From: Halichondria panicea
Taxonomy: Eukaryota > Porifera > Demospongiae > Suberitida > Halichondriidae
Assembly: GCF_963675165.1 (NCBI RefSeq)
Contig: NC_087383.1
Location: forward strand, 7,290,639 to 7,354,638
DNA: 64,000 nucleotides
Direction of reading: 5' to 3'
Shown: piece by piece, positions 41,172-53,375 of the stretch
Numbering within the stretch: the first letter of the stretch is position 1
Layout: each line of letters begins with the position of its first letter
Made by a program: the position numbers and the translations under genes
Notes under the pieces: generated by a model
What the model saw: the letters and a program-made list of their open reading frames with translations, nothing else
What the model was told of the DNA's origin: nothing
Databases searched by the model: none

Positions 41172-42851
41172 CCTAAAATAGTACAGAAGTTAGTGATGCA
41201 TGGTAAATGTTAGTAATAAACAACTATAATTATAACGATACATGTATACAGTCTATAATTATATAATTTTCTACCCAACCCCAACAGACTCAGGTATTGG
41301 GTATTGGGTGCACTCATTATAACTAGACGTAATAGCAAGGAACGAATTTAGCAATGTCCGTTATACTCGAGACGGCTATATAGGATTGTCACTTCGTAAT
41401 GTTTATTATAAACTTCATTTATACAATGCAAACTTCCAACAAAAATGATGATACTCGGGTTAATAACTTTATCTAGTGTCTTGACTGTGATCCAGAAAAG
41501 GGGAACTTTTCCTCAATCCTGTCCCATAGTATATACATGCTATAGGCTATAACTTATAGCGGGTAAACTTGGTGATTGGCGAATCATGGATTAAAGATTA
41601 CCAATGGCATGCAATTAGCTTGATAGCCAGTCCCAGTACATCATTTTCACTTATAATAATTATGCCTGCAGCATTAAAAACTGCCAATAATAGAGCCAAA
41701 CTTACAACTACGGTATCAATAATAAAATGCAATTTAATAGTGCGATAAAACCATGCAACAGCTAGGTCGTTCATTGACAACCAGTGATGAGTGATGGTGA
41801 GATACTTGACCACTTCGAATTGAAATATTTACAGCATGGGCTACTATTCTCAAAATTAATTAATGTTCGTGACATGAATTACAACTTTACCACGGAACAG
41901 TTAAAAACAGTTAAAGAATGTTCACACAAATTAATGCCATCACTAAAAATAACTAGAGCACTAAAGTGCAAACCCTCGGCTGGTAACATGACATGATTAT
42001 TAAACAAAAAGAGTGATAATTATAATACAGTGCATGTAGTGATGTATGACTGAATTAACTGTCTAACACAGCAACTCAGGAACCAGACTGGAGGCATGCT
42101 GAAACATTTGAACAGGGTTTTAGTGGTACATATAGATAGATATATGCACTGTGGACTAGGATCACAGCAAAGAAGCCTGGAGTCTCATGCAGAGAAGTAT
42201 GGCTCCTGGAGTAGGATCCCAGAGTCAGCTAACAGGACAAACCATGCAGACACAATTTTAGCTTTCTATTGTATCAACCCTTTTCAAACACACAAAGCAA
42301 ACAGTAATTATAATTTTTTTTTTTTTTTAGAAACAACCGGAGATTAATCAGGTGAGACAAAAAGCAAATAAGCAATGTATGTAAATTAAGAGAATAGAAA
42401 ATTAATTTTTAAGGTGAAATACTGTTGCTGGGGGACGTTGCCCTCTGAGCAGAGGGTGAACAGTAATTATTGGCTTATGTTTCGAATAATAGCCGCATTT
42501 AATTATAATTATTGGCAAATAATAGCCGCGTTTAGAAGTACGCAAAAATCTTAGGTTTAGCTCGCCTTTTCTGCAAAACAAATTTAAGCCTTAGTTTAAA
42601 TGCTACAAGTTTCCCTACATACAAATTGTGATGCCCAATCACCAAGTAAGCCAAACTAAGCAGTGACAGACACACACACGGACACACAGACACACAGACA
42701 GATTACTGTAACCGAGGGGCCGCCTACACTGTTAAAAATGATGGGTTAATTAACACGCTTTTAGTGTGCTCGTTGCACTGCTTAATTATAAGTTTAACAC
42801 ACTGAGAGGTGTTGATCAACACACACTCTGGAGTGTGTTAATCAACACTGG
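41172..42851. other. No gene recognised; low-complexity and hairpins
   Basis: AT-rich. A CACACAGACACACAGACAGA tract lies near 42675. At 42730-42850 short palindromic blocks built on TGTGTTAATCAACAC occur. The missing 5' exons of the ROCO gene were looked for here and not seen. Confidence 0.4.
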
Positions 42852-42891
42852 TGGTAATGTGCTCACATGACATGCATATAAGTGTTTACAT

Positions 42892-43494
42892 ACAGGGATT
42901 TGAGGAGTTCTTGCAACTGTAATGTCGAGAGCGGAAGTACCTGTCACGTGAACAGTTACGCAATTATGGCTCATTTCAAACCAATTTTTCTCCAATAAAG
43001 CCTTTAGGCCTGTTTATTTTGGGAAAAAATCGACCTATACAGGAGGCTTTGCTCTGCATGCAATTGTGCAAGCCTTCAAGCCTTTGCACCACAGCTAAAG
43101 CTATCCTTGAGCCCAATCGTGAGCTACTACTATTAGTCTGTCACACAAACTGTGTATCCAGCTGGAGCTAGCCTAAGAGAGATTTTACTGAGACTAGTGA
43201 TACACTTTCAACAGCTTACGGGCAGGCTGGGGCAAGTAGTAGCTCACAAAACGATTAGAATCTCAAGGATAGCTTCAGCTGACAACCTGCTGTGGTGCAA
43301 AGCCTTTACCAAAGGCTCTTAGCTTTCTGATGTATAAAGTCGATGTTTCCCAGTTTAACAAAAATGAGTAGGCTCTATTGGAGAAAAATATTATTGGTTT
43401 AGAATGAGCCAAAATTCAATCTTGTTACCAAGGTTCACGTGACAGGTACTTCCGCTCTCGACATTACAGTTGCAAGAACTCCTCAAATCCCTGT
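42892..43494. mobile_element. 603-bp TA-flanked foldback MITE
   Basis: It begins CAGGGATTTGAGGAGTTCTT and ends with the exact inverse AAGAACTCCTCAAATCCCTG, with TA on each side. Inverse pairing continues through GTAATGTCGAGAGCGGAAGT...ACCTGTCACGTGAAC, and more loosely to the centre, so almost the whole element folds on itself. A TA target and long TIRs fit Tc1/mariner-type mobilisation. An outer direct repeat of about 38 bp (GGTAATGTGCTCACATGACA...TATAAGTGTT) at 42852-42889 and 43511-43548 also flanks it. Confidence 0.85.
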
Positions 43495-43548
43495 AGCATG
43501 CACTGTATAGGTAATGTGCTCACATGACATGTATATAAGTGTTACAAG

Positions 43549-44304
43549 TACATCACATTGTCATAGCAACAAGAGACATTGCATTGATACAGCATACTAA
43601 ATGATTAACAGTGAACTAAGTAAAACATCCTATGACTAATCTATCTAAGAAAGTGTACAACTTAGTTACATCGTTTGGTACCCTCTGCATGTTTGATTTC
43701 TGCTCCCTCGCAAAGATTTGACAACATTAACAGCGCTCCACCTATAATAGAAAATTATTATTCATGAATAATAGAATCAATTTCTCGCAGCTTTACAATC
43801 AGCTTCAGAGTGATTGACTTCCAACTTTATGACGGACCTTTTTTCTATGTACATAAAACAAGACATGGCTGTAATTAATTAATCACTAGTTCCCTTTTGT
43901 GCTGATGACTTGATACTTCTGCTCTCCTTTAGAGCTCTAAATGCAAAGAACAGCACGGTGTGAAGTGACTTAACTTGACAAAAACCTCATAATTATTATC
44001 TAAGAATAGCTCTTTACAATTTAAAAACTCACAGCATCACAACAGCTTTAGAGTGGCTGGAAATTGACCTTCAACTTAATGCCCAACGTTTTGAAGTTTG
44101 TTTCTACATGTACAAAACAGCACAGTTATTTACCATAATTGCATAAGTTCACTCTTACTTTTAGTTTATGACTTGAGCACTTCTCTTCCCCTTGAGCTAG
44201 CATAGAACAGTGTGCAGTACAGGTCTAAATAGGATCTGGATAGACTGGAAACCATGCCCCTTTCTGGCGTGGTTTCCAGTCTACTATGGGCCAGTCTACT
44301 ATAT
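43549..44304. other. No gene recognised
   Basis: AT-rich spacer. Two diverged relatives of one sequence are seen (AGCTTCAGAGTGATTGACTTCCA near 43800 and AGCTTTAGAGTGGCTGG near 44046), with matching downstream parts, so a local duplication of about 240 bp is likely. Confidence 0.4.
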
Positions 44305-44425
44305 GTACTAGTGTTCCATTCTCTCACCGCTTTTGTCTCCTCTCTCCCCCAGGTACAGACAAGCCATGCTGAACCCGTACCCTAGGGAGGATCACTAACC
44401 TGATCATATCAATGTCTGCATCTAA
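44305..44425. repeat. Dispersed repeat fragment (copy of 32035-32150)
   Basis: Shares GTACTAGTGTTCCATTCTCT, TTTTGTCTCCTCTCTCCCCC and CACTAACCTGAT with the copy at 32 kb, with small indels. Confidence 0.8.
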
Positions 44426-44892
44426 TTACTAGGAGCATGCAGAGCATGTTTGGGGCGAGCGAGCAAATTTGTATTTGTTGTACAGACATTTGGTACAATG
44501 TGGTAATTTTTAGTATATTGTTTATATGAATCGAATGAAATGAACAGCTAGTGATTGTGAATAACCGAGTAGTCCATGTAGATACGACTTTCCTGTGCCA
44601 GCTGTATACCCGTGACAATTATTCTGTCAGAGTGGTGTAGGATTGTTGTCTTTGACTGTGCATGGTGTAACATGAAGTTGACTTACTAAGAGTGAAACAT
44701 AATTATATCTATGAGTGGAAAGTTCAACACGAAAGAGCTGGCTGTACAAACTAAGCAAGGAGATAATTATTATCACTTTTTGCTGGACCCAAATTACAAG
44801 GCTATAGTATACTGTCAGTGTAAACAATCCTTAAAGCTACTCTGACCTGTTGTAAGCGTGCCTGTGTGGCCTCAGAAGTTTCCATCTGAGCT
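44426..44892. other. No gene recognised
   Basis: AT-rich. At 44840-44885 is TCTGACCTGTTGTAAGCGTG, recurring in direct orientation at 46746-46790 beyond the helicase pseudogene. Confidence 0.4.
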
Positions 44893-44965
44893 GGTCTGAC
44901 CTAGCTGGGCAGAGCCCGGCACCCTTTCCCAACGGGTGGCCGGGTGACACGCTTATATAGGATTT
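44893..44965. repeat. Left inverted repeat flanking the RecQ-like pseudogene
   Basis: GGTCTGACCTAGCTGGGCAG...GGGTGACACGCTTATATAGG. Its inverse, with scattered mismatches, lies at 46584-46652 (CCTATGTAAGCGTGTCCCCC...CGCCCAACTAGGTCTGACC). Confidence 0.65.
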
Positions 44966-45060
44966 GTACTGCTGCACTGAGGAGTGCAGAATCAGATTGC
45001 AGTATTGCAAGTGGTTGGTTAACACCCACTTAGCTAGGTGGGTGTGCTGCCTTGAGCAAA

Positions 45061-46503
45061 ATGGAGAAAGTTACACAAGCTGTCACAGAAGCTGCTAACG
45101 AGCTTGGAATTGGTTTCTGAGAGGCAGAGATGTCTTTGCTGTATTGCCTACTGGATTTGGAAAGAGCCTTTGCTATGCTTGTTTGCCTGCAACATTTGAC
45201 AAAATATTGGAGAAGGAGAAAGGTCATTCTATTGTAGTAGTAGTCACTCCTCTGCTGGCCATCATTCATGATCAGGTATGTAAGGCTAGATAGAACATAC
45301 ATATAATTATACGTACATGTGCATATAAGCTGTTTACACGTAACTAGATCATTCTAAGCTGGATGCTTTTATTATATATAATTATAGGTAGCCATCTATT
45401 GTTCTAAAGGCATCTCTAGCACATATGTCTCGGGCGAGATGTCTGATGCAGCTACAATGGATGCGATCTTCCACGGAAAGTACCAGCTAGTATTCTTTAC
45501 ACCTGAAATGATCATCAGCAAGAAGCATTGGAGAAGACTTCTGGGGGGAGATGTGTATGCTAATAGACTCAAGGCTTTGATAATCGATGAAGCTCATTGT
45601 GTGAAGAAATGGTATGTATTTGACTCATCGTTTTTTATTAACATGTGTATACCAATAATATTATTGCAGGGGTGAGACTTTCAGGCAAATGCTGTTGAGA
45701 ATTGGAGAAGTGCGCAGCCTCATTCCAACATCAGTTCATGTGATGGCGCTAACAGCAACAGCTACCCGAAGTGACATTTCATTTATTTCTCGTAGTTGGC
45801 CTAAGAAACCCATTTGTCATTACGAGAGTCCCAGTAATCCCAAATTTGATTTATGCTGTTGGATTGTTCAAAAGTATACCAGAGACATTCCAAAACTTGG
45901 CCCAGAAATTGGTAATCGAGAGAAACAAGTTTCCCAAAACAATCATAATATTATATGGACGTTCTTTTGGAGTGTGTGGTGACATGTACCTCTTCTTTAA
46001 GGATTACCTTGGAGCTGCATTCACAAATCCTGATGATGCACCTGATCTTCCTGAATTTCGCCTCGTGGACATGTTTACAAGTGTCACTGATCCAGCCCAT
46101 AAATCTGAAATCATTCGTTTATTTAAGCAATCTTCGCATTGTTGTAGCTACTATGGCATTTGGCATGGGTGTTGATTGTCCCAACATTCGGCAAATCATT
46201 CATGTTGGCCTGCTAGACGATATCAGTAGCTATGTACAAGAGACTGGTAGAGCAGGTTGAGATGGTAAACCATCACGTGTAACCCTTTTGAAGGCAAGAA
46301 TTTACCATCAAGTTGATAATGAGATTAAAGAATATGCTTCAAACACTACAGATTGTAGAAGGGATAGTCTTTTCCGAAATATTGATAATTACAAACATGT
46401 TGACCTCGGTTTCCATTGCTTGTGCTGTGATATTTGTTCTAAGTCATGTTTATGTGGACAGTGTGACCTAAGACTTAGGTTATTTGTTACTTCTTTCAGC
46501 TAA
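45061..46503 (+). pseudogene. RecQ-like DNA helicase pseudogene
   Basis: RecQ helicases unwind DNA 3' to 5' with ATP. The fragments run in the correct order. Motif I is FAVLPTGFGKSLCY, then VVVVTPLLAI; motif II IIDEAHC (DEAH box) follows, then VMALTATATRS (motif III), VVATMAFGMGVD (motif V) and SSYVQETGRAG (motif VI). A C-terminal Cys cluster CLCCDICSKSCLCGQC ends the run. The N-terminal MEKVTQAVTEAANELGI is out of frame with motif I and lacks the residues that usually separate them. The frame also shifts near 45770 and 46135. A TGA replaces the Arg expected after ETGRAG near 46258. One normal intron remains (about 45612-45669). Many related copies are usual in sponge and cnidarian genomes. 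Confidence 0.82.
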
Positions 46504-46583
46504 TTACAATTTTTATTTTCATTATTACCTGTGCTTCAAGAAAGCTGCTATATCTACCGAAACATTTCCTGCACATTTTGGGC

Positions 46584-46652
46584 AATCCTATGTAAGCGTG
46601 TCCCCCGACCTCCCGTCAGGGACGGTCGGGCTCCGCCCAACTAGGTCTGACC
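46584..46652. repeat. Right inverted repeat flanking the RecQ-like pseudogene
   Basis: Inverse counterpart of 44893-44965. It is followed at 46653-46735 by sequence related to the CATAGAT foldback family (ATAGATTGAAGAGTTAGAGG, ACATTGAATCTGCAGTGGA). Confidence 0.65.
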
Positions 46653-46844
46653 ATAGATTGAAGAGTTAGAGGGATAGGAAACGGAGTGGTGCACGTGATA
46701 ATTTTACATTGAATCTGCAGTGGAGCCTCGAAAATTATCCTAACCCTGCTCTGACCTGCTGTAGGCGTGCTTGTAGCCTCAAGAGTCTCTGTGTCTTGTC
46801 TGACCCTTCGTTCCTGAGTGTAGCTAGCTCTTATGCCCATGCGT

Positions 46845-46945
46845 AGCCTCGATCCCAGGCCGAGTTTTCGCTTTTATAACGGTTAGGCAACAACTCTCTT
46901 GTTTGCCTAACCGTTATAAAAGCGAAAACTCGGCCTGGAATCGAG
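46845..46945. mobile_element. Near-perfect hairpin MITE with 47-bp arms
   Basis: The left arm TAGCCTCGATCCCAGGCCGA...GTTTTCGCTTTTATAACGG...TTAGGCAA is mirrored by TTGCCTAACCGTTATAAAAG...GAGGCTA, separated by only about 9 bases. Only one or two mismatches are seen, so it is young or maintained. Confidence 0.85.
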
Positions 46946-48051
46946 GCTAGCCCATGCGCAGCTTTCACGTAAAATTTGGTAAAGAGTCACGAGTACAAAA
47001 AACAACTAGTGTTCAAGCTGGCGCTGTGCTAATGCCTCTCGCCATGTTTTTGCTTTCGCTCAAAAGTATTAGAATGTTATCTAAAGTTAGCTTATCTATA
47101 TAAAGTCACTGAGAAGAAAACACTTATTTACATGCATCTATTGTTGTATTATGTGGCTTACCAGGACCTCAAGAAAGAAGAAAATTGATTCTTCCAGGAT
47201 CTGTAGTTCAGTGTATATAATATCTAAGAAGAAAAGACCTATACATGCATATTGTTATCTATATTAATATTGTTATATGGTAGTGTTTTATGGCTTACCA
47301 GGCCCTAGCCCTCAAGACAAAGATGATTCTGCCAGGAGGATCTGGATCTGGATCTTGGATATTATTTTCTCACACATGGGGAATGAGCGCGCATGCGCAT
47401 TACATCCACAGCAATAATTAAAGGGTGTGTCCAAAGAGATCAATTTTCACAAATGGCTACTGCTAGCTAGCTGTTTTAACAGATATTTTTTGAGTCTTGT
47501 AGCTAACAAAAAGCTAGCGCTTTAGTTCAAGGCTAACTCATATGTTGAATAGAAAGTTTGTGCGAACAGATGATGCTATGAAAGATTCTGAAGAGACTGC
47601 AACAGCCTTCAATGTGAGTCAAACTAGCCATAACTAGAGAAAGAAGCTTTAGTTTGCTAATCCACGAATCAAAATCCAAGAGAACGTGGCTAGAAGCCTA
47701 TAGAAGCTGTTAGTTTTCGTCGCATTGCAACCGTTGAGCAGTTACTGCTGGAATACACACACACACACAGACACACACACGTATCCCTCGTGCGGCTACG
47801 CCTCGAGGCATAAATATCGTGCGTCCATGACACACACACACACACACAGACAAAATTGCAACGTTCATCACTAGGAAGGACTCGCTTCGCTCGCCCCAAT
47901 ACATGTTATTATTATTATTTTTTTTTGTTTTTTGTGATAACGATATTCATTTGAGACAAAAGACAAAAGACAAAACAAAAAAACAAACCAAGAAAAAACA
48001 ACAAAAACATGTGACATAATTTTATAAAGTTCCTGGGTGAAAACACATGTT
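46946..48051. other. No gene recognised
   Basis: AT-rich. A diverged duplication (TAAGAAGAAAAGACCTATACATG, TTATGGCTTACCAGG twice) lies near 47140-47330. CA-rich tracts at 47755-47850 and an A/T run near 47920-48010. Confidence 0.4.
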
Positions 48052-48326
48052 TCAGACCGATAGCACCTGGCCTTCTTGAGTTGCTAGGTCAATAGTGCCA
48101 GTGTCTAAGGCCTTCCATGGTGTGGTGGTGGTGAATGACTTCCTAGAGCCTCTGATGCACATAATCTCTGATCTTATGAGGGAGAAATTTAGCCTACACC
48201 TCATCCAATTCAGAGTTGTGCTGTATGTTTTGTCCTGTTTCTCTGCCAGCATTGAAGCTAGTTTCTTGTAGACAATATCTGCAGCCGGACCCATACCTCC
48301 AGCAGCAGAGAAAACCAAAGGCGTAA
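48052..48326 (-). pseudogene. Reverse-transcriptase C-terminal fragment
   Basis: The minus frame reads LTPLVFSAAGGMGPAADIVY, KKLASMLAEKQDKTYSTTL and RCRLNFSLIRSEIMCIRGSR. This matches the conserved tail found after the RT domain in many animal retroelement ORFs. It is 5' truncated exactly where the dispersed repeat at 48327 begins. No catalytic core is present. Confidence 0.65.
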
Positions 48327-48745
48327 GTTATTATTGCAGGTTTGAAGGGGACGGGGAGTGACTGTACGCCCCAACATCTCTCTTCAGGGGGAGGGGCTCA
48401 AATCTCAACGCCCACTAATTACGTACTATCCCACTATACTGGTCTATAGAGAGGTGGATTGTCTCTGTATGTATGCAGCCATGGATGCATTAAAGATGAG
48501 TATGGCTGGCTACATGTAAAGTGTCTCATACATTCTATGATGTGTATAGGTCGATAACATAAGCCACTGTAACAGCATACAGGAGCCACACAGATGAGTA
48601 GCTAGCTATGTTGTGTGGCAAGTCTTTCATGCTCCCAATGTAGGTTGATTGTGTGTGAGGAGCCACTGTAACAGCATACACACATGCAGATATATATAAG
48701 TAGCTATCTATATAATGTTGTATGGCAAGTCTTTATGATCCCTCA
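48327..48745. repeat. Dispersed repeat fragment (copy of 32145-32460)
   Basis: Shares TTATTATTGCAGGTTTGAAG-type start, GACTGTACGCCCC, TCTCTTCAGGGGGAGGGGCT and AGCTATGTTGTGTGGCAAG. The last part is itself duplicated (GCCACTGTAACAGCATAC twice). Confidence 0.8.
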
Positions 48746-49436
48746 GGTTGATTGCTTGGGATGGACAGCAGTAACCAACACTACATGCAAGCAGCTCAAC
48801 TCTTATTCTGATGGCTGCTGCAAACAATGATTGTCGTAGTTGTTCATGTTTTGTATTTTTATGACAACATTATCATTTTTTTATCAATAAAATTTAATAA
48901 TTGAGAGTTGACAATTGATGAGGAGATGCATGACTTGGCGGTAATTCAACACCTGTACAGCGTCCCTCATGATGCATGGTGGTCGGTCCTGCACACACAA
49001 TCATTATCATTATAATTATTATTATTATGCATTATTCACAGTCCACAATAATTGTCCCCAAAATGTTATAGTCTCATAGACCATCAATGTCAATTTTTGG
49101 TAAAGATCATTAGATTAAGTTTTGCATAACGATGTTCTCATGGTAAAAAGTGGGTAAAAATGAACAGTTCAACACTGAGAACCCATGATTATTATGAACG
49201 AGTCACATTTTTTGGGATGACAATAATAGGCAGATTTTCCAAGAATTAGGAATAAAAAAAGCATAATAATTATTTATCAAGGCTCTGTACCTGGACCACC
49301 ACACAATAATAATGTGGAGAGCTGGTAATTATAGGAGGGGAGGACAGAGCATGAAAAGCTGTAACCATTCCACACAAAGCATCCATCACATGATATGATC
49401 AAAGTTCAAGCTAGGGTAGAGTCACATGCACACAAT
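48746..49436. other. No gene recognised
   Basis: AT-rich spacer with ATTATTATTATGC low-complexity stretches. No coding signal. Confidence 0.4.
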
Positions 49437-49745
49437 CTATAGACTCGCAAGCCGTCACTGTTGCAGGCGAACAGTAGACTGGTCAAACTCCGTGTTGAGA
49501 CTCGTGTAACGTTTGCCACGATATTTGTGGCAACTAACCGCATACGGTTACCACAAGATCAATGACACAAGATCAATGATAGTGACGTTTCACTAGAAAA
49601 CTCTACGTATCACATGCAGTATACTGACGTCATGAAAAGCCACTTAAAATATTTTCTGATATGCTGACTGTGCAACACGAGTCTCAAACACGGAGTTTGA
49701 CCAGTCTACTGTTCGCCTGCAACAGTGACGGCTTGCGAGTCTACA
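49437..49745. mobile_element. TA-flanked MITE with about 65-bp inverted repeats
   Basis: TAGACTCGCAAGCCGTCACT...GGTCAAACTCCGTGTTGAGA is mirrored by TCTCAAACACGGAGTTTGAC...AGTGACGGCTTGCGAGTCTA. The interior of about 160 bp is unrelated to known genes. Confidence 0.85.
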
Positions 49746-50397
49746 CAATCTGCATGTGGCAGTACTCACTGTTTGTTGTACTCTATCAAGTTGTCCTCAG
49801 TGTGTCACCTTGTAACTTGCTGGGAACAAGTCCAACTGACCCCCACGAACCTAACGAGCGAGAGAACGATTAGACCACTCACTAGTATATAGTAATCATA
49901 ATAACTTCCCTCACAGAAAATGTTAATTCAAGCAACTTTCGGGAGGTCATAACTTCACTAAAAAGCTATTAATATCAAAACTAAGAGATGCATTCTGTAG
50001 CTCTAGACAAGGCCTATCACATGACATGCTCAGATCACAGTTCTGGTGGGGGAAAGAGTCACACTCTGCACGCGGCAGTACTCACTATTTCTTACTTTAT
50101 CTGCAGTGAAAGACGTCGAATGGGTATTCCACGAACTCCACAGTGTCACCTTGTAACTCCTCCATCATATGTTGTCATAGCAACGTGTCACTGACTCCGC
50201 CCCTCTCATGCTCTCCATCACTGTACGCAATGAAGTAACGGGTCAACAAATGTGTAGCAATGGATGCATTTGATACAGAGGCTGTATAGTTTGATCACTA
50301 GTAATGATATCTATTAGCAGATATTGAATGCCAGTCATCTAAAGCAGCCTATACACTATACTAGGTGGTCCACTTTTGATCATGACTAGCCACTCAC

Positions 50398-50572
50398 TTG
50401 TACTCGCTGCGATGCTCTTTGCCTTGTGATCCATTGCTGCTGGCCTTTTGGGTGAGTATCCACCAGATATCCAGCCTTGTGGAAGCTCCTAGAGGGAAGG
50501 ACAAGTGAACGCTTTTCCTCACCAGCCATCTCCATCTTGTGTGTGAGCATGTCTGGTAAAGGGTCATCAAAT
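50398..50572 (-). CDS. Putative exon in duplication copy 1, unknown gene
   Basis: Open minus-strand segment between acceptor TGTGTAG and donor ACAA|GTGAGT. It reads FDDPLPDMLTHKMEMAGEEK, then RSFHKAGYLVDTHPKGQQQW and ITRQRASQRVQ. No family recognised. A second candidate exon upstream, about 51171-51236 (IREELMEIVNSVLKRFKKE), ends at GAG|GTAGAG. The two could belong to one gene, but neither a start nor the rest of the protein was found. Confidence 0.35.
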
Positions 50573-52005
50573 CTACACATGAGGGTAAGTTAGTGATGGT
50601 TCGTTAAAGATATTTACCATTTCTTAGTATTATCTCGAGGTAAAGTCCTAGCAACACATTGAAGGGCGGCTGATTCATGAGACTACATACATTTTAACGA
50701 CAGAAAGTAACAACTACTAAAAATAATAGTTCATTGTCCGTCCTCCCCAATGGAGGCGTCCGACATGAGTGGGCGGGCAGAGATGGGCGTCGGCTTAGTG
50801 ATAAAAATAATGACCCTATCTTTCCTGAAGTGCATTGCAGGTAGCTTGCTGCGTCGTGGCTTATATCACAGTCCTATAGTGTGTGTGTGAGGGGGTGGGT
50901 CATGACACACACACACAGTGTATGAGGGGGGTGATCACACACACACACAGTGTATGAGGGGGCGGGTCATCACATCACACACACGTACACAGTGTACGAG
51001 GGGGCAGGTCATCACATCACACACATGTACACAGTGTATGAGGGGGTGGGTCATCACATCACACACAGTGTACGAGGGGGCGGGTCATCACATCACACAC
51101 ATGTACACAGTGTATGAGGGGGCGGGCACACACATCCACACTGTATATATAATGTAGTTAATGTCTCTACCTCTTTCTTGAATCTCTTGAGAACACTGTT
51201 GACTATTTCCATCAGTTCCTCGCGGATGTTTGATCATCCTCAGTCAGAGAATCCAACAGTCCAACTGACCCTCACGAATCTAACAAGCGAGACAACAATT
51301 AGACCACTCACTACGTGATGATAATTCCTTAAAAAGTTATTTCTCAAGCTAAAACTATTTCAAATCGAGCTATTTCTGCAATAATTGTGTGTGTATGTAC
51401 AGTCTTGATGTGAAAGAGTTACTAAAATTAATTAATACATAAACTATACACATCATTTTGGAAATTGCAACACAACATGGCCTCTCAAACTTAGCTATAA
51501 AAACAGGCGGTAACCCCCACAGAAAATGTATATAATTCAAGCAACTTTCGGAAGGTCATAAATTCACTAAAAAGCAATCAATATCAAAACTAAGAGATGC
51601 ATTCTGTAGCTCTAGACAAGGCCTATCACATGACATGCTCAGATCACAGTTCTGGTGGGGGAAAGAGTCACACTCTGCACGCGGCAGTACTCACTATTTC
51701 TTACTTTATCTGCAGTGAAAGACGTCGAATGGGTATTCCACGAACTCCACAGTGTCACCTTGTAACTCCTCCATCATATGTTGTCATAGCAACGTGTCAC
51801 TGACTCCGCCCCTCTCATGCTTCCATCACTGTACGCAATGAAGTAACGGGTCAACAAATGTGTAGCAATGGATGCATTTGATACAGAGGCTGTATAGTTT
51901 GATCACTAGTAATGATATCTATTAGCAGATATTGAATGCCAGTCATCTAAAGCAGCCTATACACTATACTAGGTGGTCCACTTTTGATCATGACTAGCCA
52001 CTCAC

Positions 52006-52180
52006 TTGTACTCGCTGCGATGCTCTTTGCCTTGTGATCCATTGCTGCTGGCCTTTTGGGTGAGTATCCACCAGATATCCAGCCTTGTGGAAGCTCCTAG
52101 AGGGAAGGACAAGTGAACGCTTTTCCTCACCAGCCATCTCCATCTTGTGTGTGAGCATGTCTGGTAAAGGGTCATCAAAT
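52006..52180 (-). CDS. Same putative exon in duplication copy 2
   Basis: Identical frame and splice sites to the copy at 50398-50572, with the companion IREELMEIV exon near 52788-52853. Preservation of the frame in both copies is expected from recent duplication and is not independent evidence for coding. Confidence 0.35.
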
Positions 52181-53375
52181 CTACACATGAGGGCAAGTTA
52201 GTGATGGTTCGTTAACGATATTTACCATTTCTTAGTATTATCTCGAGGTAAAGTCCTAGCAACACATTGAAGGGCGGCTGATTCATGAGACTACATACAT
52301 TTTTTTAACGACAGAAAGTAACAACTAAATAAAACTAAAAATAATAGTTCATTGTCCGTCCTCCCCAATGGAGGCGTCCGACATGAGTGGGCGGGCAGAT
52401 GGGCGTCGGCTTAGTGATAAAAATAATGACCCCATCTTTCCTGAAGTGCATTGCAGGTAAGCTTGCTGCGTCGTGGCTTATATCACAGTCCTATAGTGTG
52501 TGTGTGTGGGGGTGGGTCATGACACACACACACAGTGTATGAGGGGGGTGATCACACACACACACAGTGTATGAGGGGGCGGGTCATCACATCACACACA
52601 CGTACACAGTGTACGAGGGGGCGGGTCATCACATCACACACATGTACACAGTGTATGAGGGGGTGGGTCATCACATCACACACAGTGTACGAGGGGGCGG
52701 GTCATCACATCACACACATGTACACAGTGTATGAGGGGGCGGGCACACACATCCACACTGTATATATAATGTAGTTAATGTCTCTACCTCTTTCTTGAAT
52801 CTCTTGAGAACACTGTTGACTATTTCCATCAGTTCCTCGCGGATGTTTGATCATCCTCAGTCAGAGAATCCAACAGTCCAACTGACCCTCACGAATCTAA
52901 CAAGCGAGACAACAATTAGACCACTCACTACGTGATGATAATTCCTTAAAAAGTTATTTCTCAAGGTAAAACTATTTCAAATCGAGCTATTTCTGCAATA
53001 ATTGTGTGTGTATGTACAGTCTTGATGTGAAAGAGTTACTAAAATTAATTAATACATAAACTATACACATCATTTTGGAAATTGCAACACAACACGTTAT
53101 GGCCTCTCAAACTTAGCTATGAAAACAGGCGGTAACCCCCACAGAAAATGTATATAATTCAAGCAACTTTCGGAAGGTCATAAATTCACTAAAAAGCAAT
53201 CAATATCAAAACTAAGAGATGCATTCTGTAGCTCTAGACAAGGCCTATCACATGACATGCTCGGATCACAGTTCTGGTGGGGGAAAGAGTCACACTCTGC
53301 ACGCGTTAGCAGATATAATTCCAGTCATCTAAAGCAGCCTATACACTATACTAGGTGGTCCACTTTTGATCATGA

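Noticed and set aside
41598..42347. Upstream ankyrin exons for the ROCO gene
   Set aside because: Frames here show no ankyrin consensus; the 5' part was not found.
49988..50194. 68-codon plus ORF present twice (also 51597-51803)
   Set aside because: Conservation is due to the recent segmental duplication. No coding features, and the opposite strand holds the better splice signals.
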